From Aphis gossypii (taxonomy: Eukaryota; Arthropoda; Insecta; Hemiptera; Aphididae), in the NCBI RefSeq assembly GCF_020184175.1, contig NW_026083062.1, positions 23,198 through 87,197 on the forward strand: DNA of 64,000 nt, read 5' to 3'. Shown here in pieces: positions 25,205 to 38,291 of the stretch. The position numbers and the translations under genes are program-made. How positions within the stretch are numbered: position 1 is the stretch's first letter; every line of letters begins with the position of its first letter. The notes beneath the pieces were generated by a model. The model made no database searches. It had not been told where the DNA came from and saw only the letters and a list, made by a program, of their open reading frames with translations.

Positions 25205-26560
25205 TGGAAACTTTCAAAAATGATTGCACTGCACGATAAATGATTTCTTCAGGTTCTCAAATTCGAAAGATCTCCTATTTGAAGACAATAAGTTCTTGTA
25301 TATGGAAAAACTACGCTCCACGTCGACTGAGGTTATAGATGCATATTTAAAATAAATATATCAATTCTTGAATGAATAAATATTCTGGCAATTTATTTGC
25401 CCAAATTTTGTCGCCAGATAATATGTTTGATACTTTTTGTAAAACTTCAAATCCCTTATTTTTGTCAAGAACGTTTTTAAACTTGTCGTTATTAACCTGC
25501 CTGTTATTCCTGACTCTGAACTTAATTTTTCACAAACGTTTCTAACGATTTCAATACTTGTAGACCAGGGAAGTCCTCGAGTTTCTAATTTTTCTATGTT
25601 GTCAGGTAAATATCAATGATACACCGGCTGGACATTTTAAAAATATTTATTTTACCTTGGCAATCAATTTATCAACATTTGAAAATCGTCCTCTTGTTTC
25701 CTCAACAACTCTATGTGCACCATGTGCTTCACACGTTATAGGCACCATCTTAGAATAAAGCACTCCTATTGATTTTTTTACTTTGATCATGTACGGCACC
25801 ACATCACTGACGAATAGCATTATGTCATCATGACGTATACCATCAGGCCAAAGAAAAAACATCAACCGGTCAAAAACTTTAGTGATGGTCAAATCATTTG
25901 TTTTCTCGAGCACCTCCGAGTAAAATATGTAAACTTTCCCTGATTTGTCTATTTCTAATGTTCCAATAGTAATATTGGCAATATGTCTTCCTTGAACATC
26001 GGTGGTTTCATCCACCGAAACCCATATTTTGTGTCCAACAATGTTGGATCTAATTTTGTTCATAATTTCTACGTAAATATAATTTAAATAACTTTTTCTT
26101 AAAATGCTTTCGTCAGGAATTTCTTTGTTTTAAATATTTTTCCAGAAACAAACGGAAATCTTTTTTGTTAACTTTGCTTAGAGGAATATTAGCTGATAAT
26201 AATGTTTGACAAAGATCTTTGGAAAATGTAGATTTTTTGAACACAATGTAAGTGTTTGCTGTACTTTTGATGTTATAGCATTTTGATGGCGATTTATGGC
26301 GCGGCTGTGTTAATCAGTTTTTAAATGATGCGTAACTGTGTATCTTTGATCTGTGGATGCTCGAACTTCACATCACTTGCAAAAAAAGAGCTGACTGATC
26401 ACTTGAAAATACATTTTTTCCAAACTCATTGACGTATTTCGATAACACACTAGGTATTGATTGCTTATTTTTCAGTATTTTTGACGTTAATACGAAATAA
26501 TAAATTACAAATGTATAATATGACGAAATACGCGACGACACTAAACGACTGAACACTGAA
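25205..26560 (-). pseudogene. hAT transposase (CGGBP1-like N-terminus), decayed
   Basis: Minus-strand remnant. The N-terminal part (26480-26340) reads SKYVNEFGKNVFSS and THHLKTD, like the BED/CGGBP1-type finger of this hAT group. The core open frame (26063-25647) has WVSVDETTDVQGRH with the first acidic residues, LFVSDVVPYMIK and CEAHGAHRVVEETRGRF. Downstream, in shifted frames, are GDKIWANKLPEYLF and a C-terminal dimerisation block (TSVDVERSF-like, about 25340-25230). Frameshifts and stops are frequent (near 26100, 25620, 25480, 25350). Terminal repeats were not identified. Confidence 0.85.
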
Positions 26561-26639
26561 GAAGTATTGATTAGTTCTTACCCTTCAATTTTAGGTCTAA
26601 ATTATAATCTATTATAATAGCCCAATTATAATAATAGAT

Positions 26640-26726
26640 GCTACCCCTAATGTTTGGTTATGGTGGTTATGGTATGGAGCTTATGTATTATATTTAATGT
26701 ATAGTATCAGAGCACGTTGCAGTATT
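26640..26726 (+). repeat. Dispersed repeat fragment shared with 52095-52168
   Basis: Shares CCCCTAATGTTT and TATCAGAGCACGTTGCA, in the same order and orientation, with the segment at 52095-52168. The second word resembles the LTR-adjacent primer-binding region of some retrotransposons, so this may be an LTR edge. Confidence 0.5.
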
Positions 26727-26729
26727 AAT

Positions 26730-27391
26730 AATAACCACGGCATTATCTTATCGCATTTCCGGTCTGTCGCGAAGGTCTATCTAAATCCCAAAATAACAAT
26801 CAATAGGTACACGTACTATATATTTTAACATACCTCTTACCTTTTAAAATGTTAAATTATTAATTCACAAATTACAAGTATATACAAATGTATAATAGAT
26901 GAGAAAAATCAACAAAATTGCATTTAATAGAAAAAATTGTCAAAATTGTAATCAAATTGAAAAAATGGCGAAAATTGCAAAAATGTGCACTAAAAACTTT
27001 TAAATATAAATTTGTACTCACATTAAATGAATTTAAAATCTACTTAGCAATAAATCCAAGCAATGGAAAAAAAATTGAAAATGCAACAATATCCAAGCCC
27101 TAGTTCTCATATTTAATTTTTAAAAAAAGATTAGATAATTATTATATCATTAATTTATACATCATTCAAAATAATATAAAGTTAATAATTATAAAATATT
27201 ATAAAAAAAATATTCATTATTATTATTATTATTATTATTATTACATTTATATGTATTGTTTTCCTAATTTAATGTATATTCAATATATTATATATTTTTT
27301 AAATAGTAAATAATATATAGTATATATAGTATATCATAATTTAAATTTGAATTCGGCGCTAAATATTTTAGACCAATGAGAATGACGTATT
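26730..27391. other. Noncoding spacer with ATT microsatellite
   Basis: No gene supported; the frame at 26918-27103 is low-complexity. A TTA/ATT trinucleotide run lies at about 27213-27242. Confidence 0.55.
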
Positions 27392-28756
27392 TCCCTATGC
27401 AGTGGCGGATCCAGGGGAGGGGAACGTGCCCCCCCTGTCAATTTTCTATCGACAATTTTTTTTATGTTACTACAAGTACCAATCATATAAATAAAAAATA
27501 TATTTATAAATAAGAATAAAACTACATAGTAACTACTAGTAAAATCATTAATTAGGTAAATTTAAACTGATGAAAGGAGTTACAGCTTAGTATCTTATCG
27601 ATCTCTATTTATAACTATTAGGCCGGAGCGCACGTCTTATTTTTTTCTTAACGCGCGACACCGCTGCAACGCTGCGACAACGACGTGGTATAGGTACTTA
27701 CAATTTAGTTTCGTACTGACCGTACTGCACACAGTACACAGCATTGTTATAGCAGTAATTTTTATAAAACAATAGTGTAATTGTGAAATTCTTACAGACG
27801 AAGAGTTTCATAACAATACAACCAAAACTGCCACTATTAAACTTAGTGTAATTTTGACAAACCATTTATTAACTTATTGAATTATGTTTTTTTTCACAAG
27901 TGCTGATTAATCGCATGTTTTTACAGTTATATTTATTGACGCTTATACCCAGTGGTGGTTCGTGGTTCTACATTTATTAAAAATACAAATTTTTAAATGG
28001 TAAAATAGTTAGGATAAGATTTATTGTGTGCTAACAAATAACATTAAATTTGTTTCCCTCATATACCAAGAGTATAATGGGCACGCATTCAGCAATAATT
28101 CTGAATACGTAGTACATACCCCACACAGCATGAAAATAATTATTCAAAATTTATTAAACATTTGAAAAAAAATTAACTTATTTATTAAATATTTTATTTT
28201 GATCAATGGTTAATTGTAAAATGTTTAACAAACCATTATTAATCATGTTTTGAACCCTTTTGCATTTTGAGATAAACATTTAAAAGTCAACATTACATAA
28301 ATAGTGGTTAATTGTATTTATTCAATATTGGTAAACAAATGTTGCATTTATATGTTTTAACGCTGAATAAATGTTCCATAACGATTAATGTTTATTTACT
28401 AAACATGTAATAATAATTTTTCATAGATTTTTAATAATTATTGAAAATCATGTATTTTTAGGTTTTTTAAATTTTAAATAAATATATAGGTAATATTAAT
28501 ATATTATTATTACTATATAATATACTTAGGTTTAAATATATAAATATACATTGTCTTATATAAATATTCAAGAGTTGAAAAGTTATATTGTTATATTTAT
28601 TATATAATTATTACAAAATTTAATATTTAACATATTATTAAATACTGCTGTTGATGATATATTATTACATATACTTAATATAATTATATTTAAAAAAAAA
28701 TATCATAGTTATTAAATAAAATAATTATAATATTGCAATAGTTATAAAAGGGTAGG

Positions 28757-31619
28757 TTATATTTTTTGTGTTTTTCTTTTTATGTTAAAAGGCGCTTGTG
28801 CTAGGACATATTTAATCACTTCTTCCATTTCACTTTCAGAAACTTTATTTTTATACTTAGATTGTTGTTTAACAGCATCTGAAACAAAATATTTACTAAA
28901 TTAGCATACCTATATATATTACAAAATAAAATATATATTGAAATTACAAATGGGTATTATAAATATCTATATAATCATTAGATGTAAGGCCATTTTGTAA
29001 ATTATCTTACCTAAAATTACAGAACAAACAGCTAAATTTGAAAATTTTAACTTCTTGCCAGATTTTCCTGAATATGAAAAATGTTGTAATAACTCATCTG
29101 AAAATAGCTTGTTCATAATTCTTTTGATCATCGATTTGTAATGTTTTCCACCAATATAACTTAGTTGGTTAGTCTTACATGAAACAAAAAATAACAGTAT
29201 CTACTTTTTATTCAACTATCCAAGTATATAGGTTTATCTATATACAAGCAAATCAACAATTAATAATTAAAAATATGGCGTAAGTATTGTTTTCTTACCA
29301 AATTAATTTGAAAGGCTCTATCTCCAGATATTTTGTCATTAAATGTATCAAGGTCTGTTGTATTGTCCAATGGTAAAATACAATCACTTATATCATTTAA
29401 TGTTGATGTATTATTATTATAACAGTTGCTACTTGTATTTGAAATGTTATTACCATCAAGCCGTGTTTCTATTGATTCAATTCTTTGGGCAATGTCCATT
29501 TGATTATTGACAAGTCTTTTAAGTTCGTGTTTTACAAAAGCCAATCTATATAGCACCTCTTTTTGAAAATCACGATCTGTACCTATATCTAAGTATAAGG
29601 AATTAAATTTTATTATAAATAGATATTTGAAATATGTTCATGAAACAATATAATATTTATTAGCACAGTTAATAAATATAGTTCTGTAGTTTTTTTTTGT
29701 TAATCATAATATGATAGGAATATTTTAACCAAAAAGTTATCTAAACACGACATAAACCAATGATATAATTACATTCATATTTTATGGACATACTAAAATA
29801 CAACAAAAATGCTAAGAAATTAGCAAACATGCTATTTTTTTAAAACATATACTTAATTTCGAAAAGTCACTTAGTATATTATTGATTATTTCCATCTCAG
29901 AAAATAAAATTATAAAGTCTTTCTCAGAATATAATTTAAAACCACCATAAACAAACACGCATGCATTTAAGAAGCTCCGGAACCCATCATTGATATTAAA
30001 GAAGTAAATATAGGGACTTTATACTGTAATAAGACTATTTGATTGAACAACACCATAATAAATAAAAATGTATAGCCATTAGAACTAATTTTAGTTATTT
30101 ATTCTAGTTATTCTTATTTTAGTTTATAATTTAAATATTAATAGTATAATATTTAATATAATTTAGTATAATAATATTTAGATAGTTTTCTTAACCTGAA
30201 TTGGTTGATGTGGTTGTTGTATTAATCACAATATGTGATGCTGGCGGCAGTTTTTGTTTTTCTATTGATGATATTATATTCAACTTGTTAGTTACATTTT
30301 TCTGTGCTTCTTCTTGTAGGTATATAAAAAAAAAAATTAATTTAATTTATTTGGACACTATAAGTAATGATCATAGAAAAATAAATTTAGTAGATTCACC
30401 TGTCTGTGATTCAGATGGTGGCGCTGTTTCTGTATCACTTTCAAATGATGTATTATCATCAATATCTGTTTCATCATTTGTTAAAGGTTTTGACATAATT
30501 CCTTAAGTATAAAATAATATAATATACATTTTGAATTAACCAATTATTTACAATAATAATAATAGTAATACATACTTTTTTTCTCGTCAGTGCTATCATA
30601 TGAAAGTTGTCTCGAAACTGAGGATTTTGAACATACATATTTATTTTTACTATACTGAATTGGATTATTTTCTACAATTTGAGAACCTGAAAAATTTTTG
30701 TTATAGTAAAAATTAATATATCATATTTAATTTAATTAGTACATTAAATTTAATTATTTTAAACATTTACTTTTTAATTTTTTTGGAGAAGGTGACCAAC
30801 CATTTACCCGTGTCTCAGAGACTGCAAATGTAGATACAATATCATCATTACAATTGTTATTGGATTCATCTTCAGATGCTAAGCATTACAGATCATATTA
30901 AACATTATAAACGTTATATACTTATATATCAATATATATATTTACTATTCACATATGCAATACCTGAATAAGAAGGACATAATAATGATTCCGTAGTGAT
31001 TGATGTCTTCTTTTTGCATTTACGTTTATGTTTTATATCATAGTCTTCAGCAGATGATATATCGGTTTTTGTAAGTCCTTCTTTAGTCATTTCTCTTGCT
31101 TTTATTAATGAATCTTTTCATATTAAAAAACATCAATTAATTTTTCTTATTATTAGTTCCAATAAGGGTTTACACAATACAAATGGTTAATTTAGAAAAA
31201 CTGAATTATTTTATGGACACTTTTCAGATAAGAATATTTATTGGTACTAAAAAATCTAAAAACCTTATATAAGTGCGTGTGATTATATTATATTATAGCT
31301 CGTATTATAGGTATAGGTATGTTGAAACATTGAGTAACAAATGAATTTAATGCAAAAAGTCAAATATCAACTTTATTTTAAATGAATAAATTGAGAAATA
31401 CCACTTTTACCACTTAAACTTACCCGTTGTTTTTAATACTTTAATTTTGTATTGATTAAACTCCACGTCATTTGGAAGACTTTTTCTTTCTATCAGCTTT
31501 CTAAGAAGTGAATGTTTTTTTGTAATGGGCCAAGAACACATACCATTTTTTACCCAGCTTGTTGGTACAGCCTCAATAGTATTGTCATCAATAAATACCA
31601 CAACTGAATACGTATTCAT
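28757..31619 (-). CDS. DUF4806 multi-exon gene, copy C (apparently open)
   Basis: Exon 1 is 31619-31424 (MNTYSVVVFIDDNTIEAVP) with donor GTAAGT. Following exons, read on the minus strand: about 31116-30966, 30880-30778, 30688-30576, 30497-30400, 30314-30196, 29590-29301, 29178-29012 and 28880-28757. The DUF4806 domain spans the last three: LDTFNDKISGDRAFQ, then GGKHYKSMIKRIMNKLFSDE, then CSVILG and a final LAQAPFNIKRK. A heptad-like segment (LAFVKHELKRLVNNQMD) precedes the domain. I found no stop within these exons. Most junctions are phase 1, the split codon giving D or G. The acidic, serine-rich middle and lysine patches suggest a nuclear protein. The start is chosen by alignment with MWSVVEF of copy B. 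Exact exon edges need transcript data. Confidence 0.72.
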
Positions 31620-31898
31620 AATGATTTCTATATTTTTCAATCAAAATACCTATATGAAACTATTTTAAGTAAATAACATGATACTTATTATTAATTAAGA
31701 CATTTCATCAAGCAATGAATTATACATATTATACAGTACAACCATTATTATTTCAAACCAAACAATAAAATGTTACCTATTTAATATAAAAGAAATATTT
31801 ACAGTATTATTGAAAACCTTATATTTAATACCTATTATAATGTGATATAAACAAAGTAAACTTTTAAAATTTGAAGAATTAGATTTGTTCATCTAATT

Positions 31899-34017
31899 CT
31901 AAAATTCATATGAATGAATAATTGGATATGCAATGCTGTTATTAAGATTATCAAATATTATCATATATTTACAAAAGTTTGTATGTTCAATATCTATAGC
32001 AGTAAAATTTGTTGATAAATCATCAACTATAGCAATACCTAATTTTATGCTATCGATAGGTTTGCAAAAAAATGATCTAACATGATTAAACATTTTACAT
32101 AAAAACACTGTGTTATTTGTGCTGGGATCATAACAAATGTTAAATACTTTAAAAATACAAAGTTTATTTTGTTTTTTAAAACCTATATAAATGTCTGAAA
32201 GAGATTTAATATTAATTTTAATGTTGTTTTTAAAAATTATTTGGTATTGAGGACTAGTATAACATTCAACTAAAGGACCTTTACAGTGTTCTTTTTTATA
32301 AATAATTTTACTTTGATTTGTGTCAACCGTTGGCACATTGAATGTTAAAAACTCCCTGTAACGATTAATGACCTGCTCCAAAGGCTTCTCATGTTTCCTG
32401 ACCATTACCTTTAAAAATTTCATGAAGTTTTCGAACGGAAAACATGAGCAATTATCAAGGGAACCGTAATTTCTATAATCATCAGCTAAATGTATTAAGC
32501 TATGAATATTATGAGATGAAAACTGGGCCCCATATATTTCTTCAAATGTTTCAACAAAATAAACTAAAAGTTTTTCAGCAAAATCAACAAGTTTTTTATT
32601 ACTATTAAGTGATAATAGAATTCTAAATGAGACATGTAAACTTATAAAATGATTGTAACATTCTTCATTTATAGCCCCTTTTAAAATAATTGCTCCTACA
32701 TACACTAAAATAAATTTAAACTGTGTAGCCTTATATCTTGCCACTTCATTTAATCCCCGGAGTTTTCTAGGAAAATCATTTGTCACAAATGGTTTAATAG
32801 ATAATATATGTTTAGAAATAATTGATACATCCCGACTTTGTATACGAACAGATAATGGAGCATTTTTAATCATACCTAACCATAGTAAAATTAGTTTTTT
32901 CATAACACCTAAGCACCCCATATGCATATAGTCCAAACTGAAACTATTTACCATATTAATATGAGGTATTTCTGTTAGTATAGAAATGTCGTTAGTGACA
33001 TGATGCTCATCATCAATACGATTTAAAAAATCAGTATGTGTTCTTTTAGAATAATTAGTTCCCAAAAAACATGTAGTATTGTTAACACGATCACCTTCAA
33101 TAACACATCTAGAACATGAATAATAACCATTGAAACTTTTAGTTCGTTTTATAAAACTACGAGCAGGAAGATCACAACAAATTGTATCTACCTAATACAA
33201 CAAATTTTATTCCATATTCCGTTTTAAAACCATTTAGGGATAAACTTTTTAATTCATCAACCATACTTCTCAAGTATAAATTGCTGCATTGAGGTTTCTC
33301 TTTCCCCCAATAAAGACCAATAATAAATACATTAGGTTTATTTGGAGGATAACGAGCATAGGCCAAAACTGGCCAGAAAGTACTAGAAGAACTCTTTGTA
33401 AGTGGTAAGCCGTCAATCCCCACAACTAATTTAATAACTTCCTCAAAAACGCTTAGATCATAGACTGACATCAAACCATTTGATATTCCAAAATGATAAT
33501 ATAAGCCAGAGTTAACAGTTTGAATTTGATGAGTCATATCATATTTATTAGTTTTCATAACTGTTCTAGAATCAACTGGAAAATTATTAAAACAATTATG
33601 CTCTTTAAGAATTTTTAACAAACTAGAAAAAGCTACAGATGTTATAGAGTAATTAACTTTCCATTTGGCTAGTGAATTCAATATTAGTTGTTCATCATTA
33701 AATATACCAATTTCATTACTATCGGACTCATCAGTATCAGAATAAGAATTATATGAAAAATCATTTTGATCAAAAACACTATTATCTGAAATATAATTAA
33801 GGGGGGTTTCAACTGAAAACAAATTGTTTGATGTACAATCGGCAGAATCAGTTAAATTAGAACTTTCTAAAGGCAGTGAACTTAAACTGCCATGAGATGT
33901 ACTTGGTTGAGGATTTAACTCGAGCTGATCGCGATTATCTAACAGAAAATCTACAGTCTCTATTTCTTCTAAAAATCGTCTACGCTTAGTAGATTTACTG
34001 AGAGTATGGTATGACAT
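31899..34017 (-). pseudogene. CACTA transposase, copy C (single frameshift)
   Basis: Starts at ATG 34017 (MSYHTLSKSTKRRRFLEE); an upstream in-frame ATG at 34029 is not shared with copy B. The N-terminal frame (34017-33172) contains KLVVGIDGLPLTKSS. The downstream frame (to 31899) resumes with CDLPARSF and CSRC, DYMHMGCLGVMKK, then HSLIHLADDYRNYGSLDN, FPFENFMKFLKVM, and ends SYEF at a natural stop. The two frames are separated near 33172-33185, where ATTTGTTGT is repeated around a short insert, so one small duplication may be the only lesion. The residues D (GIDG), D (CDLP) and D (DYMH) are all kept. Probably inactive unless that junction is spliced. Confidence 0.88.
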
Positions 34018-34170
34018 AATTAAATACAAATACCTACTTAAACTTATATGATTATAATTTACCTACTTACCAAAACAACTAATATATAGGTTTAATATGG
34101 TTAGGTTTACTGTTCACTGTATAGTATGTATATATAGGTAAGTACACTTAATAATCATTCTTTTATAAAA

Positions 34171-34448
34171 GTACAATAGTCAGCTTAAAACAAGCCTGAA
34201 ATAAAAAAATTGTTTTATGAATTTTTTCAAATTAAAATATTTTAAATTTAAATAATTACTTATAGGTACTTACCAAAATAAGTATGCTGAGAAATTTATA
34301 GTACCTAAATCAATAAAGCACAGCGGATGTAACTTTATAAGTAGGTGCTCTCAACGGAAACCAGGAACGACAGAACCTATTGACTAATTTTTCTGTACAA
34401 TAGTCAGCTTAAAACTAGACTGAAAAAAACCAGGAACGACAGAACCTT
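34171..34448 (+). repeat. Interleaved short direct repeats upstream of copy C transposase
   Basis: GTACAATAGTCAGCTTAAAAC occurs at 34171 and 34395 with one final-position extension differing later; AACCAGGAACGACAGAACCT occurs at 34359 and 34428. The pairs overlap, suggesting local duplication within the 5' region of copy C. No function assigned. Confidence 0.75.
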
Positions 34449-34784
34449 GACTATGCGTGTCGTAACTATCGGCAGTCAATCGAGTACGATACTACGATAT
34501 ACGACACTAATAATATTATACAACTTACAGGAAAATAACGAGAGAATATTATAGAATTTTAGAATAAGTATAATATTATTTTATTATTAATCACTCAAAT
34601 AATATACACAAAAACCCTGTTGGCGTAATGACTAATGGCATCTGAAACTCTGGCGATTATCACGAACGACACGAAGGTTAACGAATAGTTCAACAGTATA
34701 GAGTAAAAGCCGAAATTCCGAATTCTGTTTAATACTGTTATGTAATTTTACGAAAAACCAGTTTAATTCTATTTTGGTCTACCT

Positions 34785-35086
34785 CACTACGATTTAAGAT
34801 AGTATGGTTGCCCGACGACCTATGATAAGATCGTTTTAAACTGGCAACCAAATTAAATAACTAGAACAGCTGGAACATTGACCACTAGCGCTTGCGACGT
34901 GATGTGTACCGGTATAGAAGCAGAATTTACCGCCCACCGTCAGCGCGGTATACCGGTATTTGAGCTTATAGGATGTTGCCACTATTACATTCAAGCGCTA
35001 GTGGTGAATTTTCCAGCTGTTTTTAATAGTGATTTCAGTAGACACTTTACATGATTCGTAAGGCAACCATACTATCTTAAACCGTG
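34785..35086. mobile_element. Foldback MITE with TSD GTCTACCT
   Basis: 302 bp. The left end CACTACGATTTAAGATAG and right end complementary (CTATCTTAAACCGTG) share a run through GTATGGTTGCC. Inner arms also pair: CCACTAGCGCTTG near 34880 with CAAGCGCTAGTGG near 34992. Perfect 8-bp repeats GTCTACCT at 34777-34784 and 35087-35094 fit hAT-type insertion. Noncoding. Confidence 0.92.
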
Positions 35087-35094
35087 GTCTACCT

Positions 35095-37031
35095 ATTACA
35101 ATTTTCTGATTGGATAAGATAAGCCATAAACCCATACCGGCAGCCGCCGCACCGACAACCAGAGATTTGTTTATGTATATGGTTTTCGGCTCTGTCCACT
35201 TACCACGGTTATCTGCTTCTGATACCAATAATACCTATAGCCTATAGGCTATAGTATTATTGAAACTATAAACTCGTCTTCACGATGCGTATACGCTTTG
35301 TGTCATATCACAGACAGTACTATACTTATTAGTTATTACTTATTCTTGAACACCACCTCTCGCTAATTAAATAATTATTTATTGTAGTACTGTTCTTGAA
35401 GTTTTCAGCGGTACCGGTGGTTTTATTTGGCTACACAATTTGTATCTTAGTCCGTGTTAAATACCGAGGGCGCTGTGAACTCCAAGAACACAGTGACCCC
35501 CGCACTTTGCTTCTTGTACATACATTCGTGGCCGTGATAAGCTGCTTTTTCCAGTCCATTATATCTTACGGTCCATATTATCATATAGATTAAATATACT
35601 AGTATATATTTTAATCTATGGTGTTATAATACGAGTGGACAGTGATATTGTGATAATTAAGTAATAATTATCATGATTCATGAACTAATTAAAAAGAATG
35701 TTGGTATATTATTATTATCATAAGCAGCAATAATGTATATACCTACCATTATAATATGCTACTTATAAATTATAATACGTATTTCTAGTCGTAATAGATA
35801 TTTTACCTATAATACATTATTATATATTTATATTAACTATAATAATATGTAGGTAGGTCGTAGGCATACATGACAAAATAAATATTAAATTTGTCATGGT
35901 CGTAGGTATATCTAATCTAAATACCTTGCCTTTGTTGTTGCATCTAAATCAGAAGATCTTTTTTTCATCTGTATATATAAGGACATAATTGTGCATCAAA
36001 AATGAATTTTTTTTAACCCTATGGCCCACTTGGGGAGTTGTTGCATATCAAATCGAGGGATATTTTCGTTTTTAATTGTTTGAGCGAGCGCAGCGATCGA
36101 GTGACAACGCTCGGTGACTCGGTGCAACAAAAATGGTCCTCCGCGCGGTATTATAGACTATTATAGTAATGTTTCGGAATGCGGGCATGCGTATAAACGT
36201 AAAATTGAAAACTTTGGAAGGCCATAACTTCATAACCAAGTGTGAGCGACAAATTCTGATTGCACCATCGTTCTTAACTCAATAAGTTACATGAGTTTCG
36301 ATAAAAAAAAATTCAAAATGGCGAGGTGGAACTAAACTGCACTTGTTCCAATAATAAAAATCTTTCGACAATTCCTTGATGTTGTATACGACTATATATT
36401 ATTAGATCGCGCCGTTCGAAGATAGTGTAAGGTCTTTCCAGTTCCAACGATGTCGATTGTCGATATAACGGCGATTAACACAGTTATATATATTATTATT
36501 ATTATTATTAGACGTAGGTATGTATGCGCATTATTGTGCGTGCCACATTATCATTGAAATTATAGTAATACAATAATATAATATATTATATAATATTTTC
36601 AAGTAATAAAAATTATAAGACGCGTACGCCAAATACGACAAACACGTTTATATACATGAAAATATATGAAAATTAATATTTTTTAATTTTATCTCAATAT
36701 AGTTACCTAGTTATATCGTTGAAAATTATTTTTTTTTTTTTATAAATTAACAGAAAACGAAAATTAAATATTGAATAAACTATGAGAAATAAATATTTAT
36801 TAAATTATTATCTTAATTTATTGAATAATTGTTGCAATTTAAAGTACATGTTATCACAAATTTTGATTGGAAAATGAATATTGAACTTTTAATCATTATT
36901 AACCATTATCAAATAAATCGAGTACAATATGAAGAGTTAAAATTAACATACAATTTTGTATAAATATTTTATTTCAAATATTTGAAATCCAATGAATTTC
37001 AAATATTTATACAATTGTATAGATTGACAAT
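35095..37031. other. 5' region of CACTA copy C
   Basis: No gene supported on either strand. It contains dispersed noncoding sequence (for example 36000-36350), an ATT run near 36486-36510, and an AT-rich subterminal part before the terminus at 37042 with a local inverted repeat around TTTGAAAT (36975-37010). A promoter for the transposase should lie here but cannot be placed. Confidence 0.5.
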
Positions 37032-37232
37032 TGCTGTGTGGGACATTATAAGTGAAGGCGCTGCAATAGTGTGCGTGGGATTACGTTTAAGCTGCGATCT
37101 TATATTCAAGTTGTGAACGACAGGCAGCGTCATCTATACGGTAAAATATACTACTATATTGGGTAGTTTATTTCTATTTTTTTTTCTCGTTGACCGCCAC
37201 GGGGTTTTTTACTGTGTTACTTAAATTTGCTA

Positions 37233-38286
37233 TGAGATCTAATACTAAATCTCAACTAATTACTAAAAGTTTGTTGTGAGATTTCATATTAAATCTCACT
37301 TATAGAAATATTATAATAATGAGATCTCATTTTAGATCTCAATTATCGGTATTTTCTCGTCGGATTCTAGTTGTACAGTGTTACCGCTTTAATTTGGTGT
37401 TTGTAGCATGAAAATACCTATATTAGTTTTTTTTTTATCAATATTTTAAAATCATTGATAAAGCAATGTTTGATACTGTTGTTATTGGTAACTGTTCATA
37501 CTTTTTACTTAATTTACTTTGATACTACTAAAATATCACTATCAAAATTGAATATTTAAAGTGTTTTTGCAGTTGTTGTTGAAAGTAAACGGGTTTTCAC
37601 TTTTTTTGTGTAATTTGTTGCAAAATAAAAAAATGAATGAAGAAACTATAGAAGAAATGCTAGATTCTTCATTTGATTTTGATTTTAGTTCTGATGACAG
37701 TGATAAGGTTAGACATATACAATTTTTAAATAAAAACACTTAAAATAATTTCGAGAGTTTCATTTATTTCACAAAACCTTTCCGATTCGACATCATTCAA
37801 CTGATTGTACGTGGCACGTTACAGTAGTGATCAGCAATTTATTCAAGCTGTTTTAAATAAGAATATTTTTTTATATTATTATTTACATAAATATATTTTA
37901 TATTTATTGTACTATAAAAGAAAATACATTAATATTATTTTATTATTATTATTATTAGTTATTTTTTGTAATTCATATTTTTTATTACATAAACTACATG
38001 AATTGTGTTTGAATATTATTTTATTGTTAATTACAAATGTTTTAAAGATATGTTTTCATTTGTTGTATAATCTTTATCATAATAAAGTTATGCTTTTGGT
38101 TATTATTTTGTAATTTATAAGATAAATACCTACTTTCAGAGATTGTTTGCATAATATTATTATTACCTATTCCTTTTTTTGTTCAAATAATGTATTATTT
38201 TAGAAATAAATAAAATTCTATTTGAGATTTAATGTTAAATCTCAATTGAAATACTATTTTATAGTGAGATTTAGTTTGAGATTTCA
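37233..38286. mobile_element. Small element with palindromic termini (GAGATYT..AAATCTCA)
   Basis: Palindromes of 22-24 bp lie at 37233-37254, 37276-37299 and 37320-37341, and again at 38222-38245; a related direct-repeat form is at 38265-38286. Taken as ends, 37233-37254 and the complement of 38265-38286 match at 19 of 22 bases. The interior holds a short acidic frame at 37633-37743 (MNEETIEEMLDSS) and low-complexity AT sequence. Family and target duplication not determined; it lies inside the hAT element. Confidence 0.55.
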
Positions 38287-38291
38287 AGGTA

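Larger units (their letters stand above)
28120..37042 (-). mobile_element. CACTA element copy C, complete termini
   Basis: CCCACACAGCA at 28120-28130 and its perfect complement at 37032-37042 bound 8,923 bp. The dinucleotide AC flanks both sides (28118-28119, 37043-37044), a possible 2-bp target duplication. Genes are on the minus strand in the order seen in copies A and B: transposase (34017-31899), then DUF4806 (31619-28757). AAACATT-type repeats occupy the first 300 bases inside 28120. It sits within a hAT element and carries a foldback MITE in its 5' region. This is the best preserved of the three copies. Confidence 0.9.

Noticed and set aside
26918..27103. 61-residue lysine-rich frame
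   Set aside because: A- and T-rich low-complexity translation with no motif or neighbour.
34998..35228. 76-residue minus-strand frame as a gene
   Set aside because: It crosses the right end of the foldback MITE and its target duplication, so it is an accidental frame.
37805..38113. 102-residue hydrophobic frame as a membrane protein
   Set aside because: Composition is explained by ATT/TTA low-complexity sequence.
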